Of a DNA stretch of 64,000 nucleotides, positions 37,270 through 47,712 are shown piece by piece. How positions within the stretch are numbered: position 1 is the stretch's first letter; every line of letters starts with the position of its first letter. The stretch is from an uncultured Sulfitobacter sp. (GTDB taxonomy: Bacteria; Pseudomonadota; Alphaproteobacteria; Rhodobacterales; Rhodobacteraceae): positions 62,001 through 126,000 of the forward strand of contig NZ_CANMQD010000003.1 of the NCBI RefSeq assembly GCF_947499945.1, given 5' to 3'. Under the pieces are notes generated by a model. The model had not been told where the DNA came from, searched no databases, and saw nothing but the letters and a program-made list of their open reading frames with translations. Position numbers and translations under genes: made by a program.

Positions 37270-37735
37270 TTCAGTCGGTGTGTCGCCGCCAGAAGTCCCT
37301 CAATATGAAGGTCCCGCGAAACCTACTCATCCATAGCATTGGCATCAAATCCGAGCGCGAGAGAGAATCAAATGCTCGTGAGCACCCCTCTCACAAATGC
37401 ATTTATGTGCCGCGGGGCAGTTGGGCGGCCCAAAACGTCGTCTGTGGCGTAAGGTCCACATCGGGATCGACGGGCAAAGGCTGGAGGTACGCACTATCGA
37501 AGTGACGAGCGGTGGCATTGGGGATGCTCCCTTCGTGTCCAACTTCCAAGTCAAATTCCACCATACTAAGAGATTGGCCGCTTTATTGTAGATGGGAACT
37601 ACGACCCACGCAAATGCCACAATGCAGTCGCAACCCTAAATGCCCATGCCGTCATTCCCTCGTAAGAACGTTAAGCATTGGAGAGCAAACCGCCTGGTGC
37701 CATGCGTTTATGGAATGGCCTGAATTCCAATTCTA
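37270..37735 (+). pseudogene. IS5-family transposase remnant
   Basis: Pieces in three frames read as an IS5-type transposase: CRRQKSLNMKVP, then an N-A-R-E-H stretch, then KRRLWRKVHIGIDGQRLEVR with IGDAPF, and DGNYDPRKCHNAVATLNAHA followed by VIPS and a stop. Several frameshifts and stops break it. The DDE catalytic residues are not all present in one frame. The 370 bases between the giant gene and this remnant hold nothing recognisable. Confidence 0.75.
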
Positions 37736-38062
37736 TAATCAACCAAAAGCAAAGCCATCATGACTATATTCAAGCATGACCGTTGCGCCACTGTGGAGGA
37801 GTTCAAGGAATGGGGGATAAACATTGGCCTTGAGAATACGGGCGTCACGATGAATTCATATCTGCCGTTTCCGAAACAACACAAGGAAGACCTAATCAAG
37901 AAGATATTCTAGCTCTCGGGGCAAAGAGGATCGTATTCATGCCTGTAGCGGCCGATGTGCATATACTTCCTAGTCCAAATTATACGCTGTCGCCAATACT
38001 TGCGATAGGCATCCGAAATGTCAAATTTCAATACTGCGGCAGAACTTTGTTTATAAATCTGA

Positions 38063-38347
38063 TCATACGAGGCCCATGCCGGACTGTACCTTAGTAAATG
38101 CTGCTGATGTTCTGATACGTCTTCGAACAAAGGTTTCAAGCCCCTCAACACACCTTTGGCCTGGCTCAATCCCTGCGCATCTCAATACAATTTTCCCATC
38201 GCGAGAATTTGCCCAGTGGACAATATCATCTGCACCATTACCACGAAGTTTTGCATCCAAAATTGCATCGCTAATGGCTGTAAAAACGACTGAGAGAAAC
38301 AACTGCTGGTGCGGCATGGTGGCGCTGGGTGTTTGAATGTCGGGCAT
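38063..38347 (-). CDS. Small conserved-type protein, DUF6280-like
   Basis: A 94-residue protein with a strong AAGGAGAG ribosome site 6 bases before the ATG, which supports it as real. The middle (IVHWANSRDGKIVLRCAGIE) resembles the small Rhodobacterales DUF6280 family, whose members carry a WARSRDGREVLSCAGI-like core; this match is from memory. An overlapping minus frame downstream (37909-38169) shows no family features. Function unknown. It stands alone in decayed DNA and may be a relic of phage or island origin. Confidence 0.55.
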   Translation of the reverse strand: MPDIQTPSATMPHQQLFLSVVFTAISDAILDAKLRGNGADDIVHWANSRDGKIVLRCAGIEPGQRCVEGLETFVRRRIRTSAAFTKVQSGMGLV

Positions 38348-39264
38348 TGGTCTCTCCTTGATGAAGTGCTGTTGAGCTTAAGTTACGCAAAAATATCTCT
38401 CTCACTTATCCGCTGATCACTTCCCTTTGAATAAGCAGTTTGAAAAATCTGTCCATAAGATCGTCTTGCTGCTCCGACGGAGTCGTGATCGATGCTAACC
38501 TTTGGGTTGGGATTGGTAGGCATTTCCGCAAGAGCGGTTTTTTAGCGATAAAGTCACACGGTGTGGTACCTCTTTTGGGTAAGGGCAATTGTGTGAGTAC
38601 TCGCCGTCGGACTACTTCTCACAAGAGTGTGCTTGCGCAGCTGGCGTTCTGAAAAAGTTTAATGACAAGCCGAAAGACTGCAAACAAGCAAGAAGTCTAT
38701 CCAAAAAACATCAACAGAGCCTTATAGGGGCTCATCAATTTCAATTGAATACACGAAGAGAGGATCACGATGGAGAGGCAGAAGGATGCAATTCCGATGA
38801 ATCACCTGCAAATCAACATTAAGGTGCAGAAGATAACGAAGACCCTGCTACCGTACATTGATGTTGGATTTGACAGGAAACTGCTGAAGTACGCATTTGC
38901 ATCGAAAACACTGGTTACGCCAAAGCTGACGGCCAATATGTAAGATCCGATAATAGGCCTCGGATAGCTGATCGCCATTAGGTCAATTGTTAGTACGTTG
39001 GGAGATATGCGGGTTTTTGATGTCATCACATTTTTCCCAAAGATTGTATCAGTTCAGCTTTATAGGGACTTTTCGCAAAAGAGTGCCTGAATTAAGAAAA
39101 AAACCACGCTCATACAGCGGTGGAAAAGTGAAATTTCTTCGATTGTGAAGCAATAGTCAAACTTTCATAGAATTGGATAACAGGATTGAATAACTACAAA
39201 GTTTAGATTTAAATCTCCAATATACCGAATTATTATTTTTGTATTTTTTATCTGCGCAAACAAT
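38348..39264. other. AT-rich stretch without recognisable genes
   Basis: About 0.9 kb of AT-rich sequence. Small open frames on both strands lack ribosome sites and known motifs. Probably decayed mobile DNA. Confidence 0.5.
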
Positions 39265-39267
39265 TAA

Positions 39268-39566
39268 GAGGCTCGGTATCCCAGACCCGAAACACTTTTA
39301 ACGATGCCCTGCGCAAAAACGATGATCTTGCCCGTCAGCATGGCGAGGATTCAGCATAGGTGCCGGATCGCTATGCGCGCGAGGTGCTTATGGCCATGCA
39401 AGCAGATACTTGGGCGGAGGAATTTCTGACTCAGCTGTGCCCGCATGTCCTGTCAGACGCTGGTGTGAAGGGCGTTGCACTGCTCAAGTTCGGAGAACGG
39501 TGCGATGGGTTCAAGGTCACCGTGCGCACGTTGCTTGAGGGCATTGGTGCGCGACATATAAAATGA
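39268..39566 (+). pseudogene. Unidentified gene remnants
   Basis: Coding-like GC-rich sequence inside AT-rich surroundings. One frame ends a gene (NTFNDALRKNDDLARQHGED then stop at about 39358); a second begins at GTG 39360 and gives 68 residues including REVLMAMQADTWAEEFLTQL. I do not recognise the family. Codon use is like the core genome, so these look like pieces of once-functional genes. Confidence 0.4.
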
Positions 39567-39691
39567 CTTGAAGTTGTTTCAGAAAAAAAATAACGAGCAT
39601 GAGGCATTCAGATTTTGAAAAAGGCAACTGTGGGACTGAAACGGTCCCAAGATACATACACAACCTTTCATCGAAATAATTGATTTTTAAG

Positions 39692-40665
39692 GTGGTGCTT
39701 TTGAAGATAGATGATTTCATTAAGAGCTGGGCAGGCTAGGGCGGTAGCGAGATGATAATCGCGCAGTCATTTGTTACTGAGCTGACTGAGCTGCTGGGCG
39801 TGCCACGCCCTAATGTATCTGACAAAGATGGCGACTTTCTCGACTACCGTTTCGAGCGCCCGTACCGTATACGCATACGGGTCGCAAAAATAACGGGCGC
39901 ATCGACCTCTGTAAGAAGAAACTTTCATCTTTGAGGCCAAGCAGTTTATCTCACCAGATGCCAAGGACAGCGCCCACTTTAAAGTTTCTTGGCCAATGAT
40001 GCGCCTAAGCAGGCAGGGCATGGCAAGCGCGGCACGGCCAAGTTTGACGACACGATGATGAAGACGCGCAATCAGGCGGATAACTACGCATGTGCGGTGG
40101 CACGTGAGGACGGCTGGCCACCCTTTCTAATGGTTGTGGATGTCAGCCATGTGACCGAGCTTTATGCAGACTTCTCGGGGCAGGGCAGGGCAATGATAGC
40201 GAGACTGTGGCCCGCTTCCTGATGCGTTGCCTGTTTTCGATGTTTGCCGAAGATGTGGACCTGATCCCGCCAGAGAGCTTTGCCGAGTTGCTGCGCATGC
40301 TGCGCGGCCAGACCGAGAACGCGATGCACGCGGTGGCGGGTCTGTGGGATGCGATGGACAAGGGCGAGTATGCCCATGACCTGCTGACGAAGGTAAAGCG
40401 CTTTAACGGTGGCCTGTTCAAAGACCCCAGCGCATTTCTCATCAACGTCCTACAACTTGGCCTGCTGATCGAGGCGGCAGATTGGAAACAGGTCGAGCCT
40501 GGGATTTTCAGCACCTTGCTGGAACGTGCGTTGGATAAACGCCAGCGCCACAAACTGGGCGTGCACTACACGCCGCGTGCCTATGTGAAGCGGCTGGTAA
40601 CCCCTAAAATCATAAAGATATTTTCTCTCCATCAGCTCGATTTCTCCACCGAGAGATTTTGAAAA
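39692..40665 (+). pseudogene. Class I SAM-dependent DNA methyltransferase, broken N-terminal and middle part
   Basis: The N-terminus (IDDFIKSWAG, stop, SEMIIAQSFVTELTELLG and VSDKDGDFLDYRFERP) is followed after frameshifts by KQAGHGKRGTAKFDDTMMK, EDGWPPFLMVVDVSHV and VARFLMRCLFSMFAEDVDLI, then RHKLGVHYTPRAYVKRL. These are landmarks of large fused restriction-modification methyltransferases (MmeI/BREX-like architecture). The reading ends where the methylase motifs should begin. At least two frameshifts and internal stops show it is dead. A second copy of its N-terminus lies at 51181. Confidence 0.75.
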
Positions 40666-41429
40666 TTTCTGGCGTTAATATTATCCGGAACAGATAATTT
40701 TGTGCTTGAGGATGAGTGGGTAAGCCTTTCTGAAATTGACTTAGTAGTTGTGTTCATAGCTTCTCAAGAAGATACTGTCAGTATCAGACAGCCTCTTTTG
40801 CGAATTTTTCGATCCTTAATTGGGGTTTCGCCGTCTCATCTTTATAGAGCTAAAGATTTAAAAAATAGCGATCCATTTGAGAGTGTAGCATTTATTGATG
40901 TAAGCAGAATGATGAAAAAATTATAGAAACTAGCGGAATTATTGATAATAAAAAATCACTTTCACGCGTTTCTGCGCTTCATATTACTGATTAAGTATTT
41001 GAGAAAAAAGGTGGTTTAAGGAATACATTTTTCACTATAAGGATTTGATAAAGGGCGTAAATTAATATAAATTAGGCCTCAGAAAATTTTCGTATCACTT
41101 ATGGCGTTGATACCGGATTGAAGGAATTTTTTCAAAATTGAAGAATGGGCCAGTTCAGTAGAGGATATTTTTGATCAAGCACCATCGAATGGATCCTTTG
41201 AGGTTGCCAGTGGTAAAAATGTCCCCGAAAGGGGAGGCGAATTTTTCGTATCCCCAAACGAAACTGTGAGGTACCCCTAGATTTATAGACGCTTTAGTTG
41301 GTAATTTTGAACCAAGTAAAGACGGATATGGACAAAGGAACTGGGTTTGCAGATGAGTTTGCAGAGGACGCGGTGGCGCAAGTAGTAGCGCGTAGAAAAG
41401 CGTTCTGATGAAGAGGCACGCGGCCACAT
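40666..41429. other. AT-rich insertion inside the methyltransferase remnant
   Basis: About 0.76 kb of strongly AT-rich sequence between the N-terminal/middle and C-terminal remnants. A 74-residue plus-strand frame at 40702-40926 has no recognisable features. It replaces the catalytic core expected here and looks foreign to both flanks. Confidence 0.5.
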
Positions 41430-41723
41430 CCGTTGGCCGCGCCGCAACTACCAAAACCCCAGGGGCGCACAGGCGAGCAAAGCAAGACCGGCGAAATGGA
41501 CCTGGGTGTCATTGCCAATATCGAAAAAAACCCATGCCTCAAATCCCTGCCCAAACAAATCACGGCCGTGCGTGAGGCGCTGTCCGAGATTGGTGAAACC
41601 ACGCCAGAAAAAATCGCCCGCCGCTTTGTCAGAGGCCTAGCCCGCAGCGTAGAGCCGCTGATGCAAAGCCTTGCCGCTCTGGGCCAAGCGGAGATGGGAG
41701 ATGACGGGAGATGTGCGGCGTAA
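41430..41723 (+). pseudogene. C-terminal remnant of the same DNA methyltransferase family
   Basis: The frame reads AAPQLPKPQGRTGEQSKTGE, then DLGVIANIEKNPCLKSLPKQ and EKIARRFVRG, ending DDGRCAA. It resembles the C-terminal tail of large class I DNA methyltransferases (a lysine/proline linker followed by a winged-helix-like tail). It lies in the same direction as the N-terminal remnant, as expected for one gene that lost its centre. Confidence 0.6.
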
Positions 41724-42600
41724 AATAGAGCGAGAAGTGGTATTTATTGTGGTACAGCTTTTTAGGTGACTATCTTTATAACATAAATACAATGTGATGT
41801 AGAAAAAGATAGGAGAATGACCCACCGCCAATTTTTCCTGTAATTCTATTCTATTTAGTATTCTTAAATTCCGAAAATGGGGTAATGCCTTCTATTTTGC
41901 ACGCCATTTTTACTTGGTATCGTCAACTATTTATGTTTGTGCTTACCGCGTATGAATTTGGCGAAGCTTTGCTGTCCCTATGCTCGGGGCTATGCGTTTG
42001 CACCTCCCTCATACTCAATCAATCAGGTTAAATTAGCTCGGCATCGATCAGCACGATTATATTGCCAGTTAAACAGGCCATGCTCTATCCTGAGCCAAGG
42101 GGTACATTGCCGCAAAGCTGCACATTGGCCGCGCCTTTTTCGGGAGTGGTCAAACAGCGTCAAAGCCAGCCGCCAAGCATTGCTCTGGAGCGTCGAGTGC
42201 CTCTGCCAGCCAGAACAGCATCGGGGTGCATTGGGAATGGTTGTCGGAATACTGCGCGTGTCGAGGTTTATCAGACCTCCGGTAGGGATCTTATGTCTTT
42301 GTCGAATTTTCTGTTGTCGAATGATAGAGATTTAGAACGGGGTGAAATAGAGTGGCCATTGGAGGAGATTCTCGACATTGCGGAGCAGTCTTCCAGAGGC
42401 GGTCATCAATAGATAGTACAGCAATTTAACCTGCCCGAGCCCATGGGACGAGGCAAGGTCGACTTTACCATCAGGAATTAGAACACCATTTTTGAAACCT
42501 TTGAAGTAAGCGCTACCGATCTCTAGTAGAAACCTGTTCCTTATAGGTATCGCTGCGAGTGCTCATTTGCAGATGACCCATTAGGTTGATGCATTTTTGA
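41724..42600. other. Stretch without recognisable genes
   Basis: About 0.88 kb downstream of the stop codon of the minus-strand RTX gene. Overlapping plus frames near 41937-42412 show no family features or ribosome sites. No clear terminator for either side was found. Confidence 0.45.
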
Positions 42601-45378
42601 TTAGAAACCCATTAAATCCGGCTCTTCTATGTATTCTTCAGGAAGCACAACTTCGAAATCTGGTACTGGCGGCAGCATTATCGCATCTAACAGTGAATCT
42701 GTTGCTGCGAATACAAAGTCTGAGCTGTCGAACAGATTAATGTCTTCTTCTGTAAAGCGGTCCAAGCGTAGATTTTCATTTTCGAATTGAATGAATATAC
42801 GTTCGCCTTTTCCGTCAGCGTAAAACGAAAGCTGGTCAAACGACGTGACGCCCCATGCAGACAAATCCAGAATATCTTCGCCCATTTCGAAGTCATCAAC
42901 ACGGTCTCTTTGCCCGTCATCGCCGAGAACGAAACGGTCCGATCCCTCGCCTCCAATCAGTCGTTCCTTCCCGTCTGAATCCATCAGGATGTCATCGCCG
43001 TCGAGGCCGAGGACTCGCATCCCGTCATTTGCTTGGATGGTGTCGGCAAAATCGGTCCCAAACAAACGCTCTATCGACTGAATGGTGTCTCCGGCTGCGA
43101 TCCCTGTACCGTTGCTGCCGTCTTCTGCATCAATGCTCAGCCCTACTTCGCTCTCCTGATAGCTCAGGATATCTTCGCCAGAACCACCATCATAGTGGTC
43201 CGCGCCGCCGCCCGCATAGAATGTATCGCGCCCAGTCCCGCCGTCGACTGTGTCATCACCTGCGCCGTCGAACACGCGGTCACGACCGCCGCCAGCGACG
43301 ATATATTGACCGCTCGCATCGACAGGGTTGCCATTTTCATCAGTGATGGTGGTGTCGAATAGGTCGTCGTCATCCGTTCCGTGCAAGGTAATAAAATCAC
43401 CTACTGGATTAAACGGATCAATGGGATCAACCGGGTCCACAGGATCGATTGGATCCACCGGATCGATTGGATCGACAGGGTCCACTGGATCAATAGGATC
43501 GGTGGTTTCAGCTGTTGGAACAAAATCTGTTCCAAGCGCGGCCGCAATGTCGACAATGCCGTCAACGGTGCCATCTGCCGCGTCAAGTGCATCCAGATTT
43601 TTGACCCCACCCAAGACTAGATAGGTCGTTTCCTCCGTGGGCAAAAAACGGCTATCACCACCAGGCTGCAAGACAAGCTGATCCGTCGAAATGTAAAAGT
43701 CACCAATGCCGTCACCATTGATATCCCCAGCATTCTCAATTCCGAACCTTAATTGGCCGTCATCCTGAGACGATAACTCACTGGGTGGGAGCCTGAATTG
43801 ATATTCGACGGTGTTAGCAGCACTTGTGCTGTCACCGCTCAGAAACAGTTTGAAATATTTATCTGTCGCACCGCCTCTCGGATAATACCTCACGAAAATT
43901 TCTGACAATCCGTCGCCGGACACATCACCTATGGACCCACCGTCGTTATAGCTACCGCCTCTCACAGAGTTGGGCCTATATCCGTCCTCATGGGTGAGAA
44001 TGATACCCTGATCTTCGGTAGGAGAGCTTATGTCGAGGATGTCTGAAAATCCATTGTCAGAACCATAAATCACCGTCGCATCATATGTTACGCCGAAAAT
44101 GGAGTCGTTTGTTACTTGGAAATCCGGATAGTAGGAATGGTAACTTGAATACGCGGAATGTGTCCCCGAAACGACTAAATAATCGTCGATACCGTCTCCG
44201 TTAAAGTCGGAAACCGTCTTGGCGTCAGTAAAGTCGAGAAAAGTCTCCCATTCATATTCATAGACATATAATGAATCAGGATTTCCAGAATTTACGCCGC
44301 CAAAATCATCTGGAAACGGGGTGTCGTTTACAATTTTGAACCCATCTTGGCCGTCAAAAGCCAAACTGTCGAAATCAGGCACCCCATCCTCTGTACCAAA
44401 AGCAACCTGAAGCAAATTGTTTTGCATATGGGTGATTTCGGAGCCGTCAGAAGGTAACGGATCCAAGGTTTGCTTGTTTTCATGAAGCCACGGATCGTTC
44501 CTATCAGATCTGATGTAGTCTGTGATGCCATCACCGTTTAGATCACCCGCTTCCCAGATGTTGACTCCTTCGACTTTCACTTCCGTGCGGCCAAGCTCGC
44601 CAATAATGTCTGTTATTGGCTGGCCCAATTTAACAATTCCGTCGCCTTCGCCCGAAAAGACAAAGTCGGAAGCTGTAAAATTCGCAACATTCTCCATTGA
44701 AAACCCGTCCAAGCGCAGGCTTTCGCCTTTGAACTCGACGAAAATACGCCCGTCTTGCCCATCGGTCGTGAACGCGAGCTCATCAATTGACGTAACACCC
44801 CAGGCGGATAGATCCATCAGGTCATCGCCGTGCGTAAAATCTGTTATCCGGTCCTGTTTGCCATCTTGGCCCAACTCAAAACGGTCTGCTCCATGACCGC
44901 CGATGAGGACCTCTTTGCCGTCTCCATCCGATATTACGTCATCCCCGTCGCCGCCAGAAACCCGCATGTTATCACCGGCAAAGATCGTGTCGCTACCCCT
45001 GGTTCCGATCAGTCGCTCAATCGAATGCAGGCTATCACCTTGCGCAATCCCTGTGCTGTTGGATCCATCAGTGGCATCGATCACGATACCGCCGGTCCAT
45101 GCCTCACCTGTAGCGGCTGCATGAAGCGCTGAGTTGTTGGAATAGTCGATGATGTCCTGACCTGCGCCGCCGTCATAGGTGTCTGCGCCAGCCCCCGCGA
45201 TAAACGTGTCGTTTCCCGCGCCACCACTGATCAGATCATCGCCAAAGCCGTCAGAAATATGATCTTTGCCATCCAGACCCGTAATCGTATCGTTTGCATC
45301 GTTTACGGGACTGCCGAATACATCAAGGTCTTGGCGAAAAATTATATCGTTGCTATCGGTTCCAGTGATTTCGGCCAA
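42601..45378 (-). CDS. RTX/FG-GAP calcium-binding exoprotein (925 residues)
   Basis: A 925-residue acidic protein. Residues 1-245 hold RTX repeats (GGAGNDTFIAGAGADTYDGG) and a DLSAWGVTS beta segment; residues about 275-620 hold FG-GAP repeats with calcium loops such as DLNGDGITD, DFNGDGIDD and DINGDGIGD; residues about 626-660 are an Asp-Pro linker; residues about 680-900 repeat the RTX plus DLSAWGVTS module. It ends with an acidic tail (EEPDLMGF). No signal peptide, consistent with type I export. The two RTX modules are clearly duplicates of each other. Confidence 0.85.
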   Translation of the reverse strand: MAEITGTDSNDIIFRQDLDVFGSPVNDANDTITGLDGKDHISDGFGDDLISGGAGNDTFIAGAGADTYDGGAGQDIIDYSNNSALHAAATGEAWTGGIVIDATDGSNSTGIAQGDSLHSIERLIGTRGSDTIFAGDNMRVSGGDGDDVISDGDGKEVLIGGHGADRFELGQDGKQDRITDFTHGDDLMDLSAWGVTSIDELAFTTDGQDGRIFVEFKGESLRLDGFSMENVANFTASDFVFSGEGDGIVKLGQPITDIIGELGRTEVKVEGVNIWEAGDLNGDGITDYIRSDRNDPWLHENKQTLDPLPSDGSEITHMQNNLLQVAFGTEDGVPDFDSLAFDGQDGFKIVNDTPFPDDFGGVNSGNPDSLYVYEYEWETFLDFTDAKTVSDFNGDGIDDYLVVSGTHSAYSSYHSYYPDFQVTNDSIFGVTYDATVIYGSDNGFSDILDISSPTEDQGIILTHEDGYRPNSVRGGSYNDGGSIGDVSGDGLSEIFVRYYPRGGATDKYFKLFLSGDSTSAANTVEYQFRLPPSELSSQDDGQLRFGIENAGDINGDGIGDFYISTDQLVLQPGGDSRFLPTEETTYLVLGGVKNLDALDAADGTVDGIVDIAAALGTDFVPTAETTDPIDPVDPVDPIDPVDPIDPVDPVDPIDPFNPVGDFITLHGTDDDDLFDTTITDENGNPVDASGQYIVAGGGRDRVFDGAGDDTVDGGTGRDTFYAGGGADHYDGGSGEDILSYQESEVGLSIDAEDGSNGTGIAAGDTIQSIERLFGTDFADTIQANDGMRVLGLDGDDILMDSDGKERLIGGEGSDRFVLGDDGQRDRVDDFEMGEDILDLSAWGVTSFDQLSFYADGKGERIFIQFENENLRLDRFTEEDINLFDSSDFVFAATDSLLDAIMLPPVPDFEVVLPEEYIEEPDLMGF
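43398..43503 (-). repeat. Tandem Asp-Pro linker repeat
   Basis: Hexanucleotide-like units encode alternating DPIDPVDP dipeptides for about 35 residues between the FG-GAP and second RTX module. Such arrays can change length by slippage in steps that keep frame. Confidence 0.8.
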
Positions 45379-45811
45379 GGCGACGTTCCTAACAGTTTGA
45401 ATAAAGGTTAATATTTATCGATATACACCTCTTGCGTGTGATCTAAATAAGGCAGTCTAGGGGCCAATATATGGAGCCATCATCTTGGGATAGATGGTAT
45501 CGTTGGATAACAGGGTACGAAATTCCACTGATCCACGTCAGCAAAGCTGGCCCTACACTTGCTAAATACGTAGTTAAAACAGGTGATCGATGGCAGGCAT
45601 CTAGCGGTATGAAAGCAGTGCGGGTTATGCGGCGCTGGTCGCTGCACCAAAAAGATCACATTCGATTTTTTCAGCGCCAAGGAGCTGCGTTTCGCAGCGC
45701 GTGCGTGAACGGCAACTTCCCCTGCATTATTTGATCACAAGACACCCGATGTACAGGGAGCGCAGTATTGCACGAGACTGTTAAAGCGAAACTTGGCGAA
45801 GATAAGTCAGG
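45379..45811. other. Intergenic stretch upstream of the RTX gene
   Basis: About 0.43 kb between two minus-strand genes. An 87-residue plus frame (45471-45734) and a minus frame opposite have no motifs. The promoter of the 925-residue gene must lie here; I could not fix its elements. Confidence 0.45.
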
Positions 45812-46924
45812 CTAATCCTGCGAAATATGGAGCGTAAATTTTGTCTGGGTTTCGTCTGAGATCACATCGAGTCTTCCACCATGTGCTTTGGCAATCTCCG
45901 AAGCGATATGAAGTCCCAGTCCCAATCCTTCTCGGTCCTCATGATTGGTGCTGCGGACGAAGGGATCGAACAACCGCTCCATTGCTGAAGGCGAAATAGG
46001 CGAGCCAGCGTTTTTTACACTAAGGTGAAAATCAGTATCACCCGATGTCTCGGCATCTACAAAAATAGGTTTATCCGGATCACCGTATGTAATCGCATTG
46101 CCTAACAAGTTGGACAGCAGCTGCCCGATGCGGGACGCGTCGCACACAACTGTATCAAGACCAGAGATACTGAGCTGAATGTCTCGATCAGGATGGGCGG
46201 AGAGCAATTCCGCTACAACCTGCCTTATTTCTCGCTCCAAAATCGATCCAGCGGACGTTTTAAGATCAATACCGCCCCCCAATCGGTTGCGTGCAAAGTC
46301 CAGAACATTGTCGATCAAAAGCGACATCCGCTGTACACTGCCTTTGGTCAACATGATGATGTGCTCGTTGTGCTCGTTGTGTTCGCTAAGCTGACTTCTT
46401 GAAAGAATGTTCATTGCAGAAGCGATTGACGCTAGAGGATTTCGTAAATCATGCCCCAATATAGCGATAAATTGTTCTCGAAGCTCGCCTTCTTTCTGGG
46501 TTGAAGACAGCTGGGTCTCTGCTTCCACCCGGGCTTTTGCGAGGTCCCGTTCAAAAGCGCGCCGCGCATCTGCCAACAAGAAGGCAAAGGTCGTAACACT
46601 GCTCTCTCCAGAGCCGGTGACCTCCGCACTCAGCAGCACCGGTATTTTTGCACCCTCGCTGCTCACAAGATCAAGACTTGCTCCATCAACGCAACTCTTC
46701 AGGGACAGCAGCGGAACGATACTGGTCTCAAAGACGATCCTGCTCGCTTTGGTGAAGAGCTGGGTAAGGGGCCTCCCGACCAAGTCGGTGGAGTTTAAAT
46801 GCAGCCAGCCTGCCAACCGCTCGTTTGCGGAAAGGACTTCTCCAAGATGATCAACTGTAAGCAATCCACACGGGATGGCTGGCGCCATCAAAACCTCGTT
46901 TGACAGTACGTCGTTGCCGCGCAT
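45812..46924 (-). CDS. PAS-domain sensor histidine kinase
   Basis: A 370-residue soluble kinase. A PAS domain spans about residues 10-120, a coiled linker about 120-150, the HisKA domain has His158 in GHDLRNPL, and the HATPase domain shows the N-box (LLSNLLGNAITYGDP) and G2 motif GLGLGLH. No membrane segment and no receiver domain are present, and no response regulator gene is adjacent. The start overlaps the stop of the RsbQ-like hydrolase by one base (TGATG), so the hydrolase is likely its input partner. Confidence 0.88.
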   Translation of the reverse strand: MRGNDVLSNEVLMAPAIPCGLLTVDHLGEVLSANERLAGWLHLNSTDLVGRPLTQLFTKASRIVFETSIVPLLSLKSCVDGASLDLVSSEGAKIPVLLSAEVTGSGESSVTTFAFLLADARRAFERDLAKARVEAETQLSSTQKEGELREQFIAILGHDLRNPLASIASAMNILSRSQLSEHNEHNEHIIMLTKGSVQRMSLLIDNVLDFARNRLGGGIDLKTSAGSILEREIRQVVAELLSAHPDRDIQLSISGLDTVVCDASRIGQLLSNLLGNAITYGDPDKPIFVDAETSGDTDFHLSVKNAGSPISPSAMERLFDPFVRSTNHEDREGLGLGLHIASEIAKAHGGRLDVISDETQTKFTLHISQD

Positions 46925-47712
46925 CAGAGGAAGTTACGAATGGCAGCGACGACCTCAGCGGGAGCGGTCAAATTGGGACAGTGCCCCGAAGCATTCAGCA
47001 TAACAAGTTGGCTTCCTTGGATTTTATCTCGTACGTATGCGCCTACATGCTCGGATGCAATTATGTCATCCCGACACTGTAGGATGAGCGTTCTTGCCGA
47101 AACTTTTGGCAGATCGTCGCGGTTATCGGACGTGAAGGTGGCACGGGCAAACCCGTTTGCAATCGCGGGATCAAGCTTGCAAATACTATCAGCCAGTTCC
47201 TGACCGTGTTCAGGCCGATCGGGGTTTCCGACTATGACCGGGGCCATTGAAGCCGACCACGCAAGCGGGTTGTCCGCCAGTGAAGCAAGAAGATCCTCAA
47301 TATCGTCTGCGCTGAAGCCGCCTTCATAGCCGGTATCATCGATATAGCGAGGTGAGGGACCAACCATGACCAAAGTCGAAAACATGTCGGGTCGTTCGAT
47401 GCTTGCTAAAGCGCCAATCATTGCGCTAACCGAGTGCCCAACCAAAATACCATTCTGAATGTCCAGTTCTTCACCAATCTCTACGACGTCCGAGGCATAG
47501 CCACTTAGTGTTGCGTACTTGGCAGGATCATAGGCTTTGGAGTCAGAGCCGCCAGCACCAACATGGTCAAAGGCGACAACTCTGAAAGCGTCTTCAAATC
47601 TTGGGGCTACATGTCGCCACATGGATTGATCGCACCCAAAACCGTGAGCAAACAGTATTGGACGCGAACCTGAGCCTGAAATTTTCACATTATTCCGTGC
47701 GATTGCGCTCAT
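46924..47712 (-). CDS. RsbQ-like alpha/beta hydrolase
   Basis: A 262-residue alpha/beta hydrolase of the RsbQ/KAI2/D14 branch. The catalytic triad is Ser94 (GHSVSAM), Asp215 or Asp216 (CRDD) and His244 (ASGHCPN), at nearly the same numbers as in Bacillus RsbQ. In Bacillus, RsbQ pairs with the PAS phosphatase RsbP; here it is translationally coupled to a PAS histidine kinase. It probably makes or holds a hydrophobic ligand for the PAS domain (inference). The ligand is unknown. Confidence 0.85.
   Translation of the reverse strand: MSAIARNNVKISGSGSRPILFAHGFGCDQSMWRHVAPRFEDAFRVVAFDHVGAGGSDSKAYDPAKYATLSGYASDVVEIGEELDIQNGILVGHSVSAMIGALASIERPDMFSTLVMVGPSPRYIDDTGYEGGFSADDIEDLLASLADNPLAWSASMAPVIVGNPDRPEHGQELADSICKLDPAIANGFARATFTSDNRDDLPKVSARTLILQCRDDIIASEHVGAYVRDKIQGSQLVMLNASGHCPNLTAPAEVVAAIRNFL

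Noticed and set aside
45471..45734. 87-residue plus-strand frame as a gene
   Set aside because: No ribosome site, no recognisable motif, and frames of similar length lie on the opposite strand.
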